DNA from: Peribacillus saganii
Lineage (GTDB): Bacteria; Bacillota; Bacilli; Bacillales; DSM-1321
Assembly: GCF_003429095.1 (NCBI RefSeq)
Contig: NZ_QVTE01000024.1
Coordinates: 17,583-81,582 of the forward strand
Length of the DNA stretch: 64,000 bases
Direction: 5' to 3'
Shown: piece by piece, positions 27,739-35,523 of the stretch
Position numbering within the stretch: the first letter of the stretch is position 1
How the letters are laid out: each line of letters opens with the position of its first letter
Notes under the pieces: generated by a model
The model's input: only the letters and a program-made list of their open reading frames with translations
Database searches by the model: none
What the model was told of the DNA's origin: nothing
Translations under genes and position numbers: made by a program

Positions 27739-27767
27739 TCCAATGACCTTTTTCGGGAGATGGTATT

Positions 27768-27866
27768 TTGATATTAGGATCTATTATTTGCATGCTGCGC
27801 GGAAAACATAAAATCAGTATGTATACTCATAGGTGTGTCACATGCGGCAAGGAGAGAAGAGCTTAA
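27768..27866 (+). CDS. 32-residue CxxC protein, DUF1660-like
   Basis: TTG at 27768 has GGGAGA eight bases upstream and a TATAAT box above that. The product ends H-R-C-V-T-C-G-K-E-R-R-A, with Cys23 and Cys26 forming a zinc-knuckle-like CxxC, and an early SIICMLRGKHK segment. This resembles the DUF1660 family of tiny phage-derived proteins (IICKLFGHKW followed by RCxxCGK). A strong terminator begins within the last codons, so the gene is a self-contained transcript. Assignment is by eye on a very short sequence. Confidence 0.5.
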   Translation: MILGSIICMLRGKHKISMYTHRCVTCGKERRA

Positions 27867-27886
27867 TTTATAAGCTCTTTTTGTTT
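27858..27886 (+). terminator. Terminator of the CxxC mini-gene
   Basis: AAGAGCTTA and TAAGCTCTT pair around ATTTA and end in TTTTTG. Confidence 0.85.
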
Positions 27887-28029
27887 TTCTGGATCTCCAA
27901 AATCCTCTAATTTCCACTTGACGTCCCTTTTTGTATCTGTATTGTTACACAGTTTGTGCTCATAGCTTTTCTATCTGGCTCGAAACTATCCTAACTCGGA
28001 TGAATGGTCCCACCCAGGAAGAAAATTTA

Positions 28030-28056
28030 AAAAACGCCCATCAAATGGATAGACGT
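28030..28056 (-). terminator. Terminator for the minus-strand mini membrane gene
   Basis: Minus strand ACGTCTATC/GATGGGCGT pair fully with G-U pairs and are followed by six Ts. Confidence 0.7.
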
Positions 28057-28059
28057 TAA

Positions 28060-28176
28060 CTAAAGAAGAACTAATATTTTTATCCAGCCGAAAAATGACA
28101 GCCATAACGGAATGCTAAAAACAGTTCCCCACAGGAGACCTTTAAAAAAATTCTGTGTTTCAGTATATTCATTCAT
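28060..28176 (-). CDS. 38-residue single-span membrane protein
   Basis: The minus-strand ATG has AAAAAGGTGATT in front, a near-perfect ribosome site. The product starts MNEYTETQNFFKGLLWG and continues as one hydrophobic helix with a Ser-Ile-Pro and a Gly-Trp kink (FSIPLWLSFFGWIKILVLL). A matching terminator follows directly. Small proteins with a short acidic head, KGLL.G and one span are common in Bacillus genomes, with no known role. The gene is too short for ordinary ORF filters but has all expression signals. Confidence 0.6.
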   Translation of the reverse strand: MNEYTETQNFFKGLLWGTVFSIPLWLSFFGWIKILVLL

Positions 28177-28557
28177 AATAATCACCTTTTTTTCATTGGT
28201 TATATTATGAGATTCTTTCCATGTTTGAAGCTTTTAAACGGCGTGTTAACAAATAAGTTTTGCAGAGGAAATATTGGATTATGTAAAAGTCAACCGTGAC
28301 TGCCAACTAGCTGTGTAGTTATAGTTGTTTTATTCCGCTATCATGATTCATTCCTAGTAACAACCATTTTTCCAACAATGTTTTCTATTAAGAATAATAA
28401 GCGCAAATGCCTTTTCCCTGATCACTCTACTTTAATCCCATTTTCAACTCTTAATATTTAAATGAAAGGATAAAATACTATAAATACCCAAATTTTATCC
28501 AAATATACCAACTTAATATAATTGTAATATAAGTGTAACATTATAATCCTTTTTTCT
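28177..28557. other. Intergenic region
   Basis: No gene seen. The left end must hold the minus-strand promoter of the small membrane gene; the right end is very AT-rich and leads into the promoter of the NlpC/P60 gene. Confidence 0.35.
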
Positions 28558-28566
28558 TGGTAGAAT
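28558..28566 (+). promoter_or_regulatory. Extended -10 promoter of the SLH-NlpC/P60 gene
   Basis: TGGTAGAAT, an extended -10 element identical to those before the S-layer gene (58634) and a small membrane gene (48522). Confidence 0.5.
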
Positions 28567-28619
28567 AACCCTAGAAAAACAAAATTCGATACTTTTTACA
28601 TTTATCGGAGAATTTCGGG

Positions 28620-29609
28620 GTGGAATACGTGAAGAGACTTATCAGTCAGCTGCTGATTGCAGGCTTATTGTTTACCTTTTTACCGGTTGTCCAGGTTCAG
28701 GCTTCTGAGGATGATAGATTACTGGAATATGCAAAGAGCTTCCAGGGCGTTCCTTATAAAATGGGAGGCTCAACGCCAAGTGGGTTCGACTGCTCAGGGT
28801 TTCTTATATATGTATTTAAAGAAATAGGAATCAGTTTGCCGAGAACAGCCGCTGAACAATACAATATTGGTACAAAAGTTGAGAGAGACGATCTTCAGCC
28901 CGGAGATTTAGTTTTTTTCTCTAATACATATAAGCCAGGGATTTCCCATTCAGGGATTTATGTTGGTGATAATTCATTTATAAGTGCTACATCAAGTAAG
29001 GGGATTGACATTGTTTCCTTAAGCAACTCTTACTGGGGACCTAAATATGCCGGCGCAAAGCGTGTTATAACAGCTGGAGAATATAAAGATATTCCCCAAA
29101 GCCATTTTGCCTACGAAGCTGTTAAGCAGCTTAGTACCCAGCAAATTATACTGGGATTTGAAGATCAGACATTTAAACCGGCAGATTCCGTTACAAGGGG
29201 ACAGGCAGCTGCCATTATCAATAGAGTGTTAAAAGAAAGTCCGAAGAGCTTAAACTCCTACCATGATGTTCCTGCTTCATCAAGGTTCGCAAAAGACATC
29301 GCAGCTATCAAGGAACTCGGCATCATTAATGGTTTTCCGGATGGCACCTTCAGACCTGAAAGCACGATGACTAGAGCACAAATGGCAGTTATTGTCGACA
29401 AGGCATTCAAGTTAGGCACAAAGAATGTCACCAGTGCAGCAGCGGTGTATGCAGATGTTCCATCAAGCTATTGGGCACATGACGCCATAGTGCTGATGAA
29501 CAAGATAGATATAACAACAGGATTCAAAACAGAGACATATCGTATAGCGGATTCCGCTACACGGGCCGACTTTTCTGCGGCAATCTATAATGCGCTTCAT
29601 GTGAAATAA
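28620..29609 (+). CDS. SLH-anchored NlpC/P60 cysteine peptidase
   Basis: The 329-residue protein starts at GTG 28620 (GGAG nine bases upstream); GTG at 28629 is an alternative. A signal peptide ends near VQA. The NlpC/P60 domain at about 32-155 contains Cys58 in FDCSGF and His110 in SHSGIYVG, the catalytic pair of gamma-D-glutamyl-diamino acid endopeptidases; the third polar residue is expected shortly after. Three SLH domains fill about 158-329 (HFAYEAVKQL, GFEDQTFKPADSVTRGQAA; INGFPDGTFRPESTMTRAQMAV; and a divergent third). The enzyme would cut peptidoglycan stem peptides at the wall polymer. A strong terminator follows. Confidence 0.92.
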   Translation: MEYVKRLISQLLIAGLLFTFLPVVQVQASEDDRLLEYAKSFQGVPYKMGGSTPSGFDCSGFLIYVFKEIGISLPRTAAEQYNIGTKVERDDLQPGDLVFFSNTYKPGISHSGIYVGDNSFISATSSKGIDIVSLSNSYWGPKYAGAKRVITAGEYKDIPQSHFAYEAVKQLSTQQIILGFEDQTFKPADSVTRGQAAAIINRVLKESPKSLNSYHDVPASSRFAKDIAAIKELGIINGFPDGTFRPESTMTRAQMAVIVDKAFKLGTKNVTSAAAVYADVPSSYWAHDAIVLMNKIDITTGFKTETYRIADSATRADFSAAIYNALHVK

Positions 29610-29621
29610 AGTTATGAAGAG

Positions 29622-29652
29622 GAATGCTATGTTCTTGTAGCATTCTTTTTTT
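29622..29652 (+). terminator. Terminator after the NlpC/P60 gene
   Basis: GAATGCTA and TAGCATTC pair, followed by seven Ts. Confidence 0.85.
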
Positions 29653-29696
29653 ATATCTCAAATGCTTTCAATGAAACATATAAAATTTCTTTACCC

Positions 29697-29751
29697 TGAA
29701 TTGAATTAATTTACAGTAAATTCAATTCATTCTGAGTTTTTATGGTACAAT
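29697..29751 (+). promoter_or_regulatory. Inverted repeat and extended -10 promoter of a leader RNA
   Basis: TGAATTGAATT (29697-29707) and AATTCAATTCA (29719-29729) form a perfect 11-base inverted repeat with an 11-base spacer. It lies just upstream of TGGTACAAT (29743-29751), an extended -10 element. The repeat covers the -35 zone and looks like an operator; the regulator is unknown. Confidence 0.5.
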
Positions 29752-29757
29752 GGTCAT

Positions 29758-29965
29758 GGGTAATTATTTTTTACAATCTGCTTTCTTTCCTTTGTGAAAA
29801 GGGAATGCAGACTTCTATATATCGATACTCCATTCCTGGTTCCGGTTCATCCCGGCGCTCATAACTTATGCTAACAGGCATCCCAGGAAGCGGTGATCCC
29901 AGCTGTGAAAGGAATGGATCGGGACGGTATGCCATTCACCGTATAAGAATGGCTTTTATTTTATT
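29758..29965 (+). ncRNA. Structured, terminator-ended leader RNA or riboswitch candidate
   Basis: Downstream of the promoter, about 200 bases can form a 5' hairpin (TCTGC...TTTCCTTT with AAAGGGAA.GCAGA, 29776-29813) and alternative pairings. CCATTCCT (29830-29837) can pair with AGGAATGG (29910-29917), or the overlapping TTCCTGG (29833-29839) with CCAGGAA (29883-29889). GGCAT (29877-29881) can pair with ATGCC (29929-29933), which competes with the terminator stem GCCATTC/GAATGGC (29931-29953) that is followed by a T-rich run. Mutually exclusive stems and a terminator are riboswitch-like. I see none of the conserved cores of T-box, SAM, cobalamin, glycine, ydaO or c-di-GMP classes. No good open frame with a ribosome site lies inside. 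Confidence 0.5.
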
Positions 29966-30024
29966 AACGACCCATGCCCAGTCGAGGATGTTTTTCCTTT
30001 TAACTGAATTCTGCAATGCTGCGC

Positions 30025-30047
30025 CACCCTTGATGGTGTTTTTTTAT
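30025..30047 (+). terminator. Second terminator between leader RNA and hydrolase gene
   Basis: CACC/GGTG with a six-base loop followed by seven Ts. Short stem, strong T run. Confidence 0.5.
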
Positions 30048-30141
30048 TCAACTGTGTTTTCTTACAGATCTGTCTTTGAAAAGTGATTCTCATTTATATA
30101 CAAATTTTTCAAAAAAATGAAACATTTTCTTTTCTCGTTCG

Positions 30142-30147
30142 TATAAT
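30142..30147 (+). promoter_or_regulatory. -10 box of the SLH-hydrolase gene
   Basis: TATAAT 31 bases before the TTG start; weak -35 region. Confidence 0.4.
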
Positions 30148-30178
30148 AGTTAAGTCAAGTATTAGGGGGGAAACACGG

Positions 30179-32083
30179 TTGGCGAAACAAGGATCAAATT
30201 TAATCGGTAAATTGATGTTGGCAGGAACTCTAGGATTAACAGGTGTTGCAGGGAGTTTGCCGGCAACAGAACAGCATGCTTATGCAGAGAGTGTGAAAGA
30301 GGCTGTCGATTACACACAAAAGGCAAAGGATTTTGTTGCGTTTGCCGAAGCCGGCAAATGGCAGGAAGCCTACAAGCTTTTGAGTGAAAATCTTCAACCT
30401 GCTTTATCTCCAGAACTTTTACCGCAATTCTATACCGGTTTAACAGCGCACTACGGGAAAGTCAGTGAAACAAAATTCAAAGATTTGAAGAATGATGGAG
30501 TACATACGAAGGCGACATTTAGAGTTACGGCAGAAAAGGGCAGCTTGGAGCTTGTTTTGCGATTAAACAGTGAAGGTAAGGTGGATGACTTTTTTTATGA
30601 TTTTCCAACTAACCCCACGAGCTTCTTGAACCCAGTTTACAATCATCCCGAAAATTACTCAGAAAAACAGCTTGTCATTGGTGAAGGAGCATTTTCTTTG
30701 CCGGCTACGCTGACTGTTCCAAAGGGGAAAGGACCATTTCCTGTTGTTGTTCTTGTTCACGGTTCAGGTGCACATGATCGGGATGAAACCGCGTTTGTGA
30801 ATAAGCCATTCCGTGACATTGCTGTGGGTTTGGCGAACGATGGGATAGCGGTACTCCGCTACGATAAACGGACAAAAGTCCATCCTATTAAATCCAGCCT
30901 TGTACCTGCATTCTCAATCCAAGAGGAAACAGTAATCGATGCAAACCTTGTTGTAGAAAAATTAAAATCACTCCCGGAGGTTGATTCTAAGAAAATTTTT
31001 GTTCTCGGACATAGCCAGGGGGCTTTTGCATTACCGCTTATTATTGAAAACGATAAGGATAAGGATATTAAAGGAGCGATTGGTGTCGCCGGGCCGGCAG
31101 GGAAGTTCCATAATCTATTACTCTTGCAAATGGAACAGCAGCTGGAAAGAGCAAAGCAAATGAACCTTCCGCCAGACCAGCTTCAGGCTGTTAAAGATAA
31201 TCTTGTATTCTTCCAGGAACAGATCGGTTTGATAAACGACCCGCAATACTCTACAGAAAAGTTCCCGGCTAACTTTAAATTGCAAAACCCGTACTGGTGG
31301 TATGATATCCGTGATTATATACCGACTGAACTGGCAAAACAGCAAAATGTGCCGTTGCTTCTTCTGCAGGGCGGCAAAGATATTCAAGTGGAGGAAACTC
31401 AACTTGAATCCTGGAAAACAGAGCTTAAAGAGCGGTCCAATGTAGAATACAAATTATATCCTGACATGTTCCATATGCTAATCAACTACTCAGGAACACC
31501 TGATGGGATGACAGAATATATGACCCCAGGCAATGTGCCGCAGGAGTTTATTTCGGATATTGCCAAATGGGTTAAGTCAGGAAGTTTAGAGAATAAGCCT
31601 GATCTTTCTGTTTTCAAAGACTACAAGCCAAATGAGTATTGGTCAGAAGCGTTTGCTTGGGCAATTGGCAAGGGCATCATCTTTGGCTATGCAGATCAAA
31701 AGCTGCTGAAGCCTGCAAAGGTTATGACCGAGAGCGAGTATTTACGAGTATTCCTTCGTTATTACTTAGGAGCAGACCTGAAGGATGAATCTTTGAAGTC
31801 GGTATATGCACAATCTAAAAAGCTGGGTCTTCCGGTCAAACAGAACCCAAATGCCGTTCTATCCAGAGGAAAAGCAGCAGTGCTTCTGGCAAAAGGATTT
31901 ACAAACAAGAACATGACTGAAAAACAGGCTGTCCAATGGCTGTATGATCAGAACCTGGCCAGCGGGCATAAGGACAAGGACGGAAAAGTACGGAAAACAT
32001 ATGAATCATTCAAACCAAAGGACCCTATTGTAAGGGCGCAGTTGGTAACGTTGCTGCAAAAAATACACGCTTGGAAACAATAA
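30179..32083 (+). CDS. SLH-anchored alpha/beta hydrolase
   Basis: TTG at 30179 has AGGGGGG eight bases upstream; the upstream ATG at 30083 has none and would add residues ahead of the signal peptide. The 634-residue protein has an export signal (cleavage near AYA), then a DUF3887-like domain at about 40-145 (AKDFVAFAEAGKWQEAYKLL). An alpha/beta hydrolase at about 175-455 has an HGSG oxyanion loop, nucleophile Ser279 in GHSQG, an acid in QGGKDIQV and His in DMFHML. SLH-type domains, degenerate, fill about 470-634 (YWSEAFAWAIGKGIIFGY, LSRGKAAVLLAKGF, VRAQLVTLLQKI). The substrate is unknown; an esterase acting on wall or extracellular esters is plausible. Confidence 0.88.
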   Translation: MAKQGSNLIGKLMLAGTLGLTGVAGSLPATEQHAYAESVKEAVDYTQKAKDFVAFAEAGKWQEAYKLLSENLQPALSPELLPQFYTGLTAHYGKVSETKFKDLKNDGVHTKATFRVTAEKGSLELVLRLNSEGKVDDFFYDFPTNPTSFLNPVYNHPENYSEKQLVIGEGAFSLPATLTVPKGKGPFPVVVLVHGSGAHDRDETAFVNKPFRDIAVGLANDGIAVLRYDKRTKVHPIKSSLVPAFSIQEETVIDANLVVEKLKSLPEVDSKKIFVLGHSQGAFALPLIIENDKDKDIKGAIGVAGPAGKFHNLLLLQMEQQLERAKQMNLPPDQLQAVKDNLVFFQEQIGLINDPQYSTEKFPANFKLQNPYWWYDIRDYIPTELAKQQNVPLLLLQGGKDIQVEETQLESWKTELKERSNVEYKLYPDMFHMLINYSGTPDGMTEYMTPGNVPQEFISDIAKWVKSGSLENKPDLSVFKDYKPNEYWSEAFAWAIGKGIIFGYADQKLLKPAKVMTESEYLRVFLRYYLGADLKDESLKSVYAQSKKLGLPVKQNPNAVLSRGKAAVLLAKGFTNKNMTEKQAVQWLYDQNLASGHKDKDGKVRKTYESFKPKDPIVRAQLVTLLQKIHAWKQ

Positions 32084-32106
32084 TTCCTTATTGGAACATA
32101 CACGTG

Positions 32107-32140
32107 AAAGCTCTGTGAAAAATGCACAGAGCTTTTTGTT
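32107..32140 (+). terminator. Terminator after the hydrolase gene
   Basis: AAAGCTCTGTG and CACAGAGCTTT pair perfectly around seven bases and end in a T run. Confidence 0.9.
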
Positions 32141-32145
32141 TTTAA

Positions 32146-32251
32146 ATTCTGCGAAAACGAGGACTAATTCTATGAAAAGTAAGATTTATTTCGTGAAGAT
32201 ATGGAATAATTCAGTGAAAAACGGGATGACATTCTGTGAAGGGTTTGTAAT
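32146..32251 (+). repeat. Degenerate 21-bp tandem repeat, five units
   Basis: Units start at 32146, 32167, 32188, 32209 and 32231 (steps 21, 21, 21, 22), each beginning ATTYY followed by RTGAA or GCGAA. The rest of each unit varies. A 21-base step equals two turns of B-DNA. Confidence 0.6.
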
Positions 32252-32480
32252 ATTCGCCAAATCCCCTTGTACCCAGCCTTTAGGTGTCTTAAACCTATAA
32301 AAATAGTAAAAAAGTTCTATTTCTACAAAAACCCACAAAAAATCCCAATACAACCGCCTTTTAAACTAGTTATTTGCTAAAATAGAAATATCCTGTCATT
32401 TTGTCAAAATGTTGCACATGTAACAGTTTCTAGTAAACGTTGACTTTGGCCAAAAAGATAAAGTTGAAAGGAAGTTTTTA
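32252..32480. other. Upstream region of the SLH-glucosaminidase gene
   Basis: Contains TTGACT at 32440 and an extended -10-like TGCTAAAAT near 32368; no well-spaced promoter pair could be fixed. Confidence 0.35.
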
Positions 32481-34508
32481 ATGAGAAAAATTAGCACACT
32501 CCTTCTAAGTTTCTTGCTTATTGTCTCCTTATTACCGAACCGTTTTGCCTCCGCGGCAGATGACCTTACTGGAATTGCACTGGAAATGGAAATGAGGGCA
32601 ATGGCAGAGAAGGGAGTAATTTTAGGGTATGGCCCTGGAAAGTACGGGCCGCATGATCAAGTATCAAGAGGGCAGTTTGCTAACTTCATAGCACGTGCTC
32701 TTAAATTGCCGGAAGGACAGCCAAAGTTTAAGGATGTACCGGTTACAGCAAGTCTAGCTCCGGGAATCTACTCAGCTGTAGCTGCCGGAATCATCACCGG
32801 GTATTCAGCGGGAACCTTTGCCCCGAATGACCCAATCACCCGTGAACAGATGGCTAATATGATTGATAAATCACTGGATTATCTGAAAGTGCCAAAACAG
32901 AAAGCAGCATTGGCTTTCACCGATGAAAAGCTCGTTACCTCATCGATATCCCGTAATTCTATTGCGAATATGGTTGCTCTAGGAATTATCGCAGGTATAC
33001 CTAATGTAGACAGTGAAGGGAACCTGACCGGAACCTTCCGTTTCGACCCTAAGAAATCCGCGACCCGTGCCCATGCAGCAGCATTCATTTACAGAATGTT
33101 AAAGGCTGCGGAAGGAATACAGGAAGAAGAGGATCCGAGCCAAGGGCAAGATCCATTTAAAATCGGCACAGTGAGTGCTGCCGGAGAACTGACTATTAGT
33201 CCAAAAAGCTATAACACGTTTGATGCAGCAAATTCAGCGATAACTAACAGCAACACTCAAGTTGTTTTGTATAATGATTCTATTATTAAAATGAAATCAG
33301 GCATTGTTATGGCGAAGCCAACTGTCGGGAGCTCGGCTGCAGTCATCTATGAAGCTGATATGAAAACAGTTATAATGCCTGTTGCTACAGGTGGTGCTGT
33401 TCCGGCGACCGAGATGGAATATGTCAGATCAGATGATGAGAAGATTGAAGTCAAGGTTGCTGGCAGACAAGGTTTTGTAAAGCATGCAAATGCCTATCTT
33501 GTCCCTCTTGCGATGATGAAGGGCAGATCCTATTACACTGTTAACAGTGCAGGAGAATTGGTTCATAATGTATATGACATTGATAAAAACAGCCATACTG
33601 CCTATACTACGGGAATTGCACCTTCTTTTCTAAAGCAGGGTACGAAATACATTAGCTGGGACGGAAATTCGTTTAAATCAGAAAACGGTACAGTGGTCGG
33701 AACTGCTTATCAGTATTTTAATATGCTTCCGGCACGTTCAAAGACAAATTACACAGCAGCCGAATTAGATCAATATATCAATCAAGTACTTGCTGAAAAA
33801 GAAGCATTATATACTTCTAATCCAACCACTTTCATTCGTTATAAGGATGCAACAAAAACAAGCAAGCTGATTGGCCTTGGTGCAACCTTAAAGGAAGTGG
33901 AAAGCACGTATAAGATTAATGCGCTATTAATCTTAGGAATGGCCATGCATGAGAGCGATTTTGGAACAAGTACTCATGCTCAGAAGAACAATAATATCTT
34001 TGGGATTAAAGTGTTTGATAGCAATCCGGAAGACGGAGAGCAGTACGCAACTATAAAAGATTGCATTATTAGCTTAATGAACAACTATCTGAATAAAAAT
34101 TACGTTCCAATCCCAGACAGCGGTTTTGCTTATCAAAATGGCGGTTCTCCAGGCAACAAAAATCGCGGCATCAATGTCCGCTATGCCTCTGACGCCTATT
34201 GGGGACAAAAAGTAGCCGGCCATATGTACCGCGTTGATAAAGCGTTAGGTGGAAAAGACTTCCTCAATAACGCCAACCCGTATAACATTGGCATCACCAA
34301 TATCCAGGGACTTAATGTCAGGATGGGCGCCGGAACTTCTTTTGATAAGCAATTTACCTATCCAAAGCCAGGTTATCCTGTAATCATTGCCGGAACCGAG
34401 AAAGCTTCAAATGGCACTGACTGGTATAAAATTATCTCAGACAGCAATGCAAATGAATTTGCTTATGTCAGTGCTGAATATGTAGATAATATTACTATCG
34501 CAAAGTAA
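32481..34508 (+). CDS. SLH-anchored N-acetylglucosaminidase with SH3 domain
   Basis: ATG at 32481 with GAAAGGAAG seven bases upstream. The 675-residue protein has a signal peptide (cleavage near ASA), three SLH domains at about 30-215 (GPHDQVSRGQFANFIARALKL, DPITREQMANMID, KSATRAHAAAFIYRML) and a spacer of unknown fold. A glucosaminidase domain at about 450-595 has the catalytic Glu in AMHESDFGTS and the NNIFGIK signature of the LytD/Auto family. A C-terminal SH3-like domain (LNVRMGAGTSF, YVSAEYV) closes the protein. It cleaves the GlcNAc-MurNAc backbone. With the amidase and NlpC/P60 proteins, this cluster covers three different peptidoglycan bonds. Confidence 0.92.
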   Translation: MRKISTLLLSFLLIVSLLPNRFASAADDLTGIALEMEMRAMAEKGVILGYGPGKYGPHDQVSRGQFANFIARALKLPEGQPKFKDVPVTASLAPGIYSAVAAGIITGYSAGTFAPNDPITREQMANMIDKSLDYLKVPKQKAALAFTDEKLVTSSISRNSIANMVALGIIAGIPNVDSEGNLTGTFRFDPKKSATRAHAAAFIYRMLKAAEGIQEEEDPSQGQDPFKIGTVSAAGELTISPKSYNTFDAANSAITNSNTQVVLYNDSIIKMKSGIVMAKPTVGSSAAVIYEADMKTVIMPVATGGAVPATEMEYVRSDDEKIEVKVAGRQGFVKHANAYLVPLAMMKGRSYYTVNSAGELVHNVYDIDKNSHTAYTTGIAPSFLKQGTKYISWDGNSFKSENGTVVGTAYQYFNMLPARSKTNYTAAELDQYINQVLAEKEALYTSNPTTFIRYKDATKTSKLIGLGATLKEVESTYKINALLILGMAMHESDFGTSTHAQKNNNIFGIKVFDSNPEDGEQYATIKDCIISLMNNYLNKNYVPIPDSGFAYQNGGSPGNKNRGINVRYASDAYWGQKVAGHMYRVDKALGGKDFLNNANPYNIGITNIQGLNVRMGAGTSFDKQFTYPKPGYPVIIAGTEKASNGTDWYKIISDSNANEFAYVSAEYVDNITIAK

Positions 34509-34519
34509 ATAATTATTAG

Positions 34520-34558
34520 AGCTGAACTCCCATATATTATGCGGGTTCAGCTTTTTTT
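34520..34558 (+). terminator. Terminator after the glucosaminidase gene
   Basis: AGCTGAAC.CC and GG.TTCAGCT arms, followed by seven Ts. Confidence 0.85.
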
Positions 34559-34673
34559 ATTTTGGAGTTAAATTTAAATCTGTAGTTATGAGTTTGTAAA
34601 TAACAACAATCTGAATGAAGTGGAGGGATTATTTAAGTTAACCCGGTCACAAATGTACAATCGGTCGGAAACT

Positions 34674-35320
34674 GGTAAGTAAATCTTGATTTAGTACTTA
34701 CAAAATTGGATCAAAGCGGAGAGTGGTAAGTAAATCGAATCTTGATTTAGTACTCACAAAATTGGACCAAAGCGGTAATCGGTAAGAAAATCCTGATTTT
34801 AGTGCCCGCAAAACGGCGGCCAAAGAGGAAACCGGAAAGAAAATCCTCATTTAGTGCCCACAACAAGTAAACGAAAGCAGAAATCGGTAAGTAAACCTTC
34901 ATTTAGCGCCCGTAAAATTGCACCAAAGCAGAAATCGGTAAGTAAACCCTCATTTAGCGCCCGTAAAATTGCACCAAAGCAGAAATCGGTAAGTAAAGCT
35001 AGATTTAGTGCCCGCAAAATTGCACCAAAGCAGAAATCGGTAAGTAAAACTTGATTTAGCGCCCGTAAAATTGGGCCAAAGCAGAAATCGGTAAGTAAAC
35101 CCTCATTTAGCGCCCGTAAAATTGAACCAAAGCAGAAATCGGTAAGTAAATCTTGATTTAGTGCCCGCAAAAGCAGACTGAAGTAGAAATCGGAAAGTAA
35201 ATCTTCATTTAGTGCCCGCAGGAGCAGACCAAAGCAGAAACCGGTAAGTAAACCCCCGTTTAGTGCCCGCAAAATTGAACCAAAGCAGAAATCGGTAAGT
35301 AAAAGTAGATTTAGTGCCCG
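34674..35320 (+). repeat. 51-bp intergenic tandem repeat, 13 units (array A)
   Basis: Units begin with GGTAAGTAAA (or one-base variants) at 34674, 34725, 34781, 34834, 34886, 34937, 34988, 35039, 35090, 35141, 35192, 35243 and 35294. From unit 5 onward the step is exactly 51. Each holds a second core ATTTAGYGCCCG about 15 bases on, and most a third, CAAAGCAGAAATC. The first four units are the most diverged. The array fills the gap between the glucosaminidase terminator and the HD-GYP operon. Because 51 is a multiple of three, frames stay open through it, but none has a start or ribosome site. Confidence 0.9.
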
Positions 35321-35523
35321 CCCAACATAAAATGTCTTTATTAGCCAGCCATAGTTGTTGTACGCTCCTCACACTCCATTTTAAGCTATCTAGCCTCCAC
35401 AATTTCTCATATTCCATTTTTATCTTATAAAAGAAATTTTTACAAATTTTTCTTTAATTTTGTCGGATTTAAAATTATGATAAAACTAAGACTTTTGGAT
35501 CAGGAGGGATTTACCTGAAAGAA

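Noticed and set aside
29758..29965. Known riboswitch or T-box
   Set aside because: The conserved T-box GGTGG/ACCGCG, cobalamin box, ydaO and c-di-GMP cores are absent, so no class name is given.
29868..30086. 72-codon frame through the leader RNA
   Set aside because: Runs through two terminators, no ribosome site, composition unlike a protein.
32091..32300. 69-codon frame after the hydrolase gene
   Set aside because: Covers a terminator and the 21-bp repeat; no ribosome site.
34847..35272. Minus-strand 141-codon repeat protein (17-residue repeat) and the parallel plus-strand frame in array A
   Set aside because: The open frames come from the 51-base period being divisible by three; there is no ribosome site, and array B with a 52-base period would not be open.
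34674..35320. CRISPR array
   Set aside because: The units are tandem copies with no unique spacers of constant length between exact repeats, and no cas gene is present in the window.
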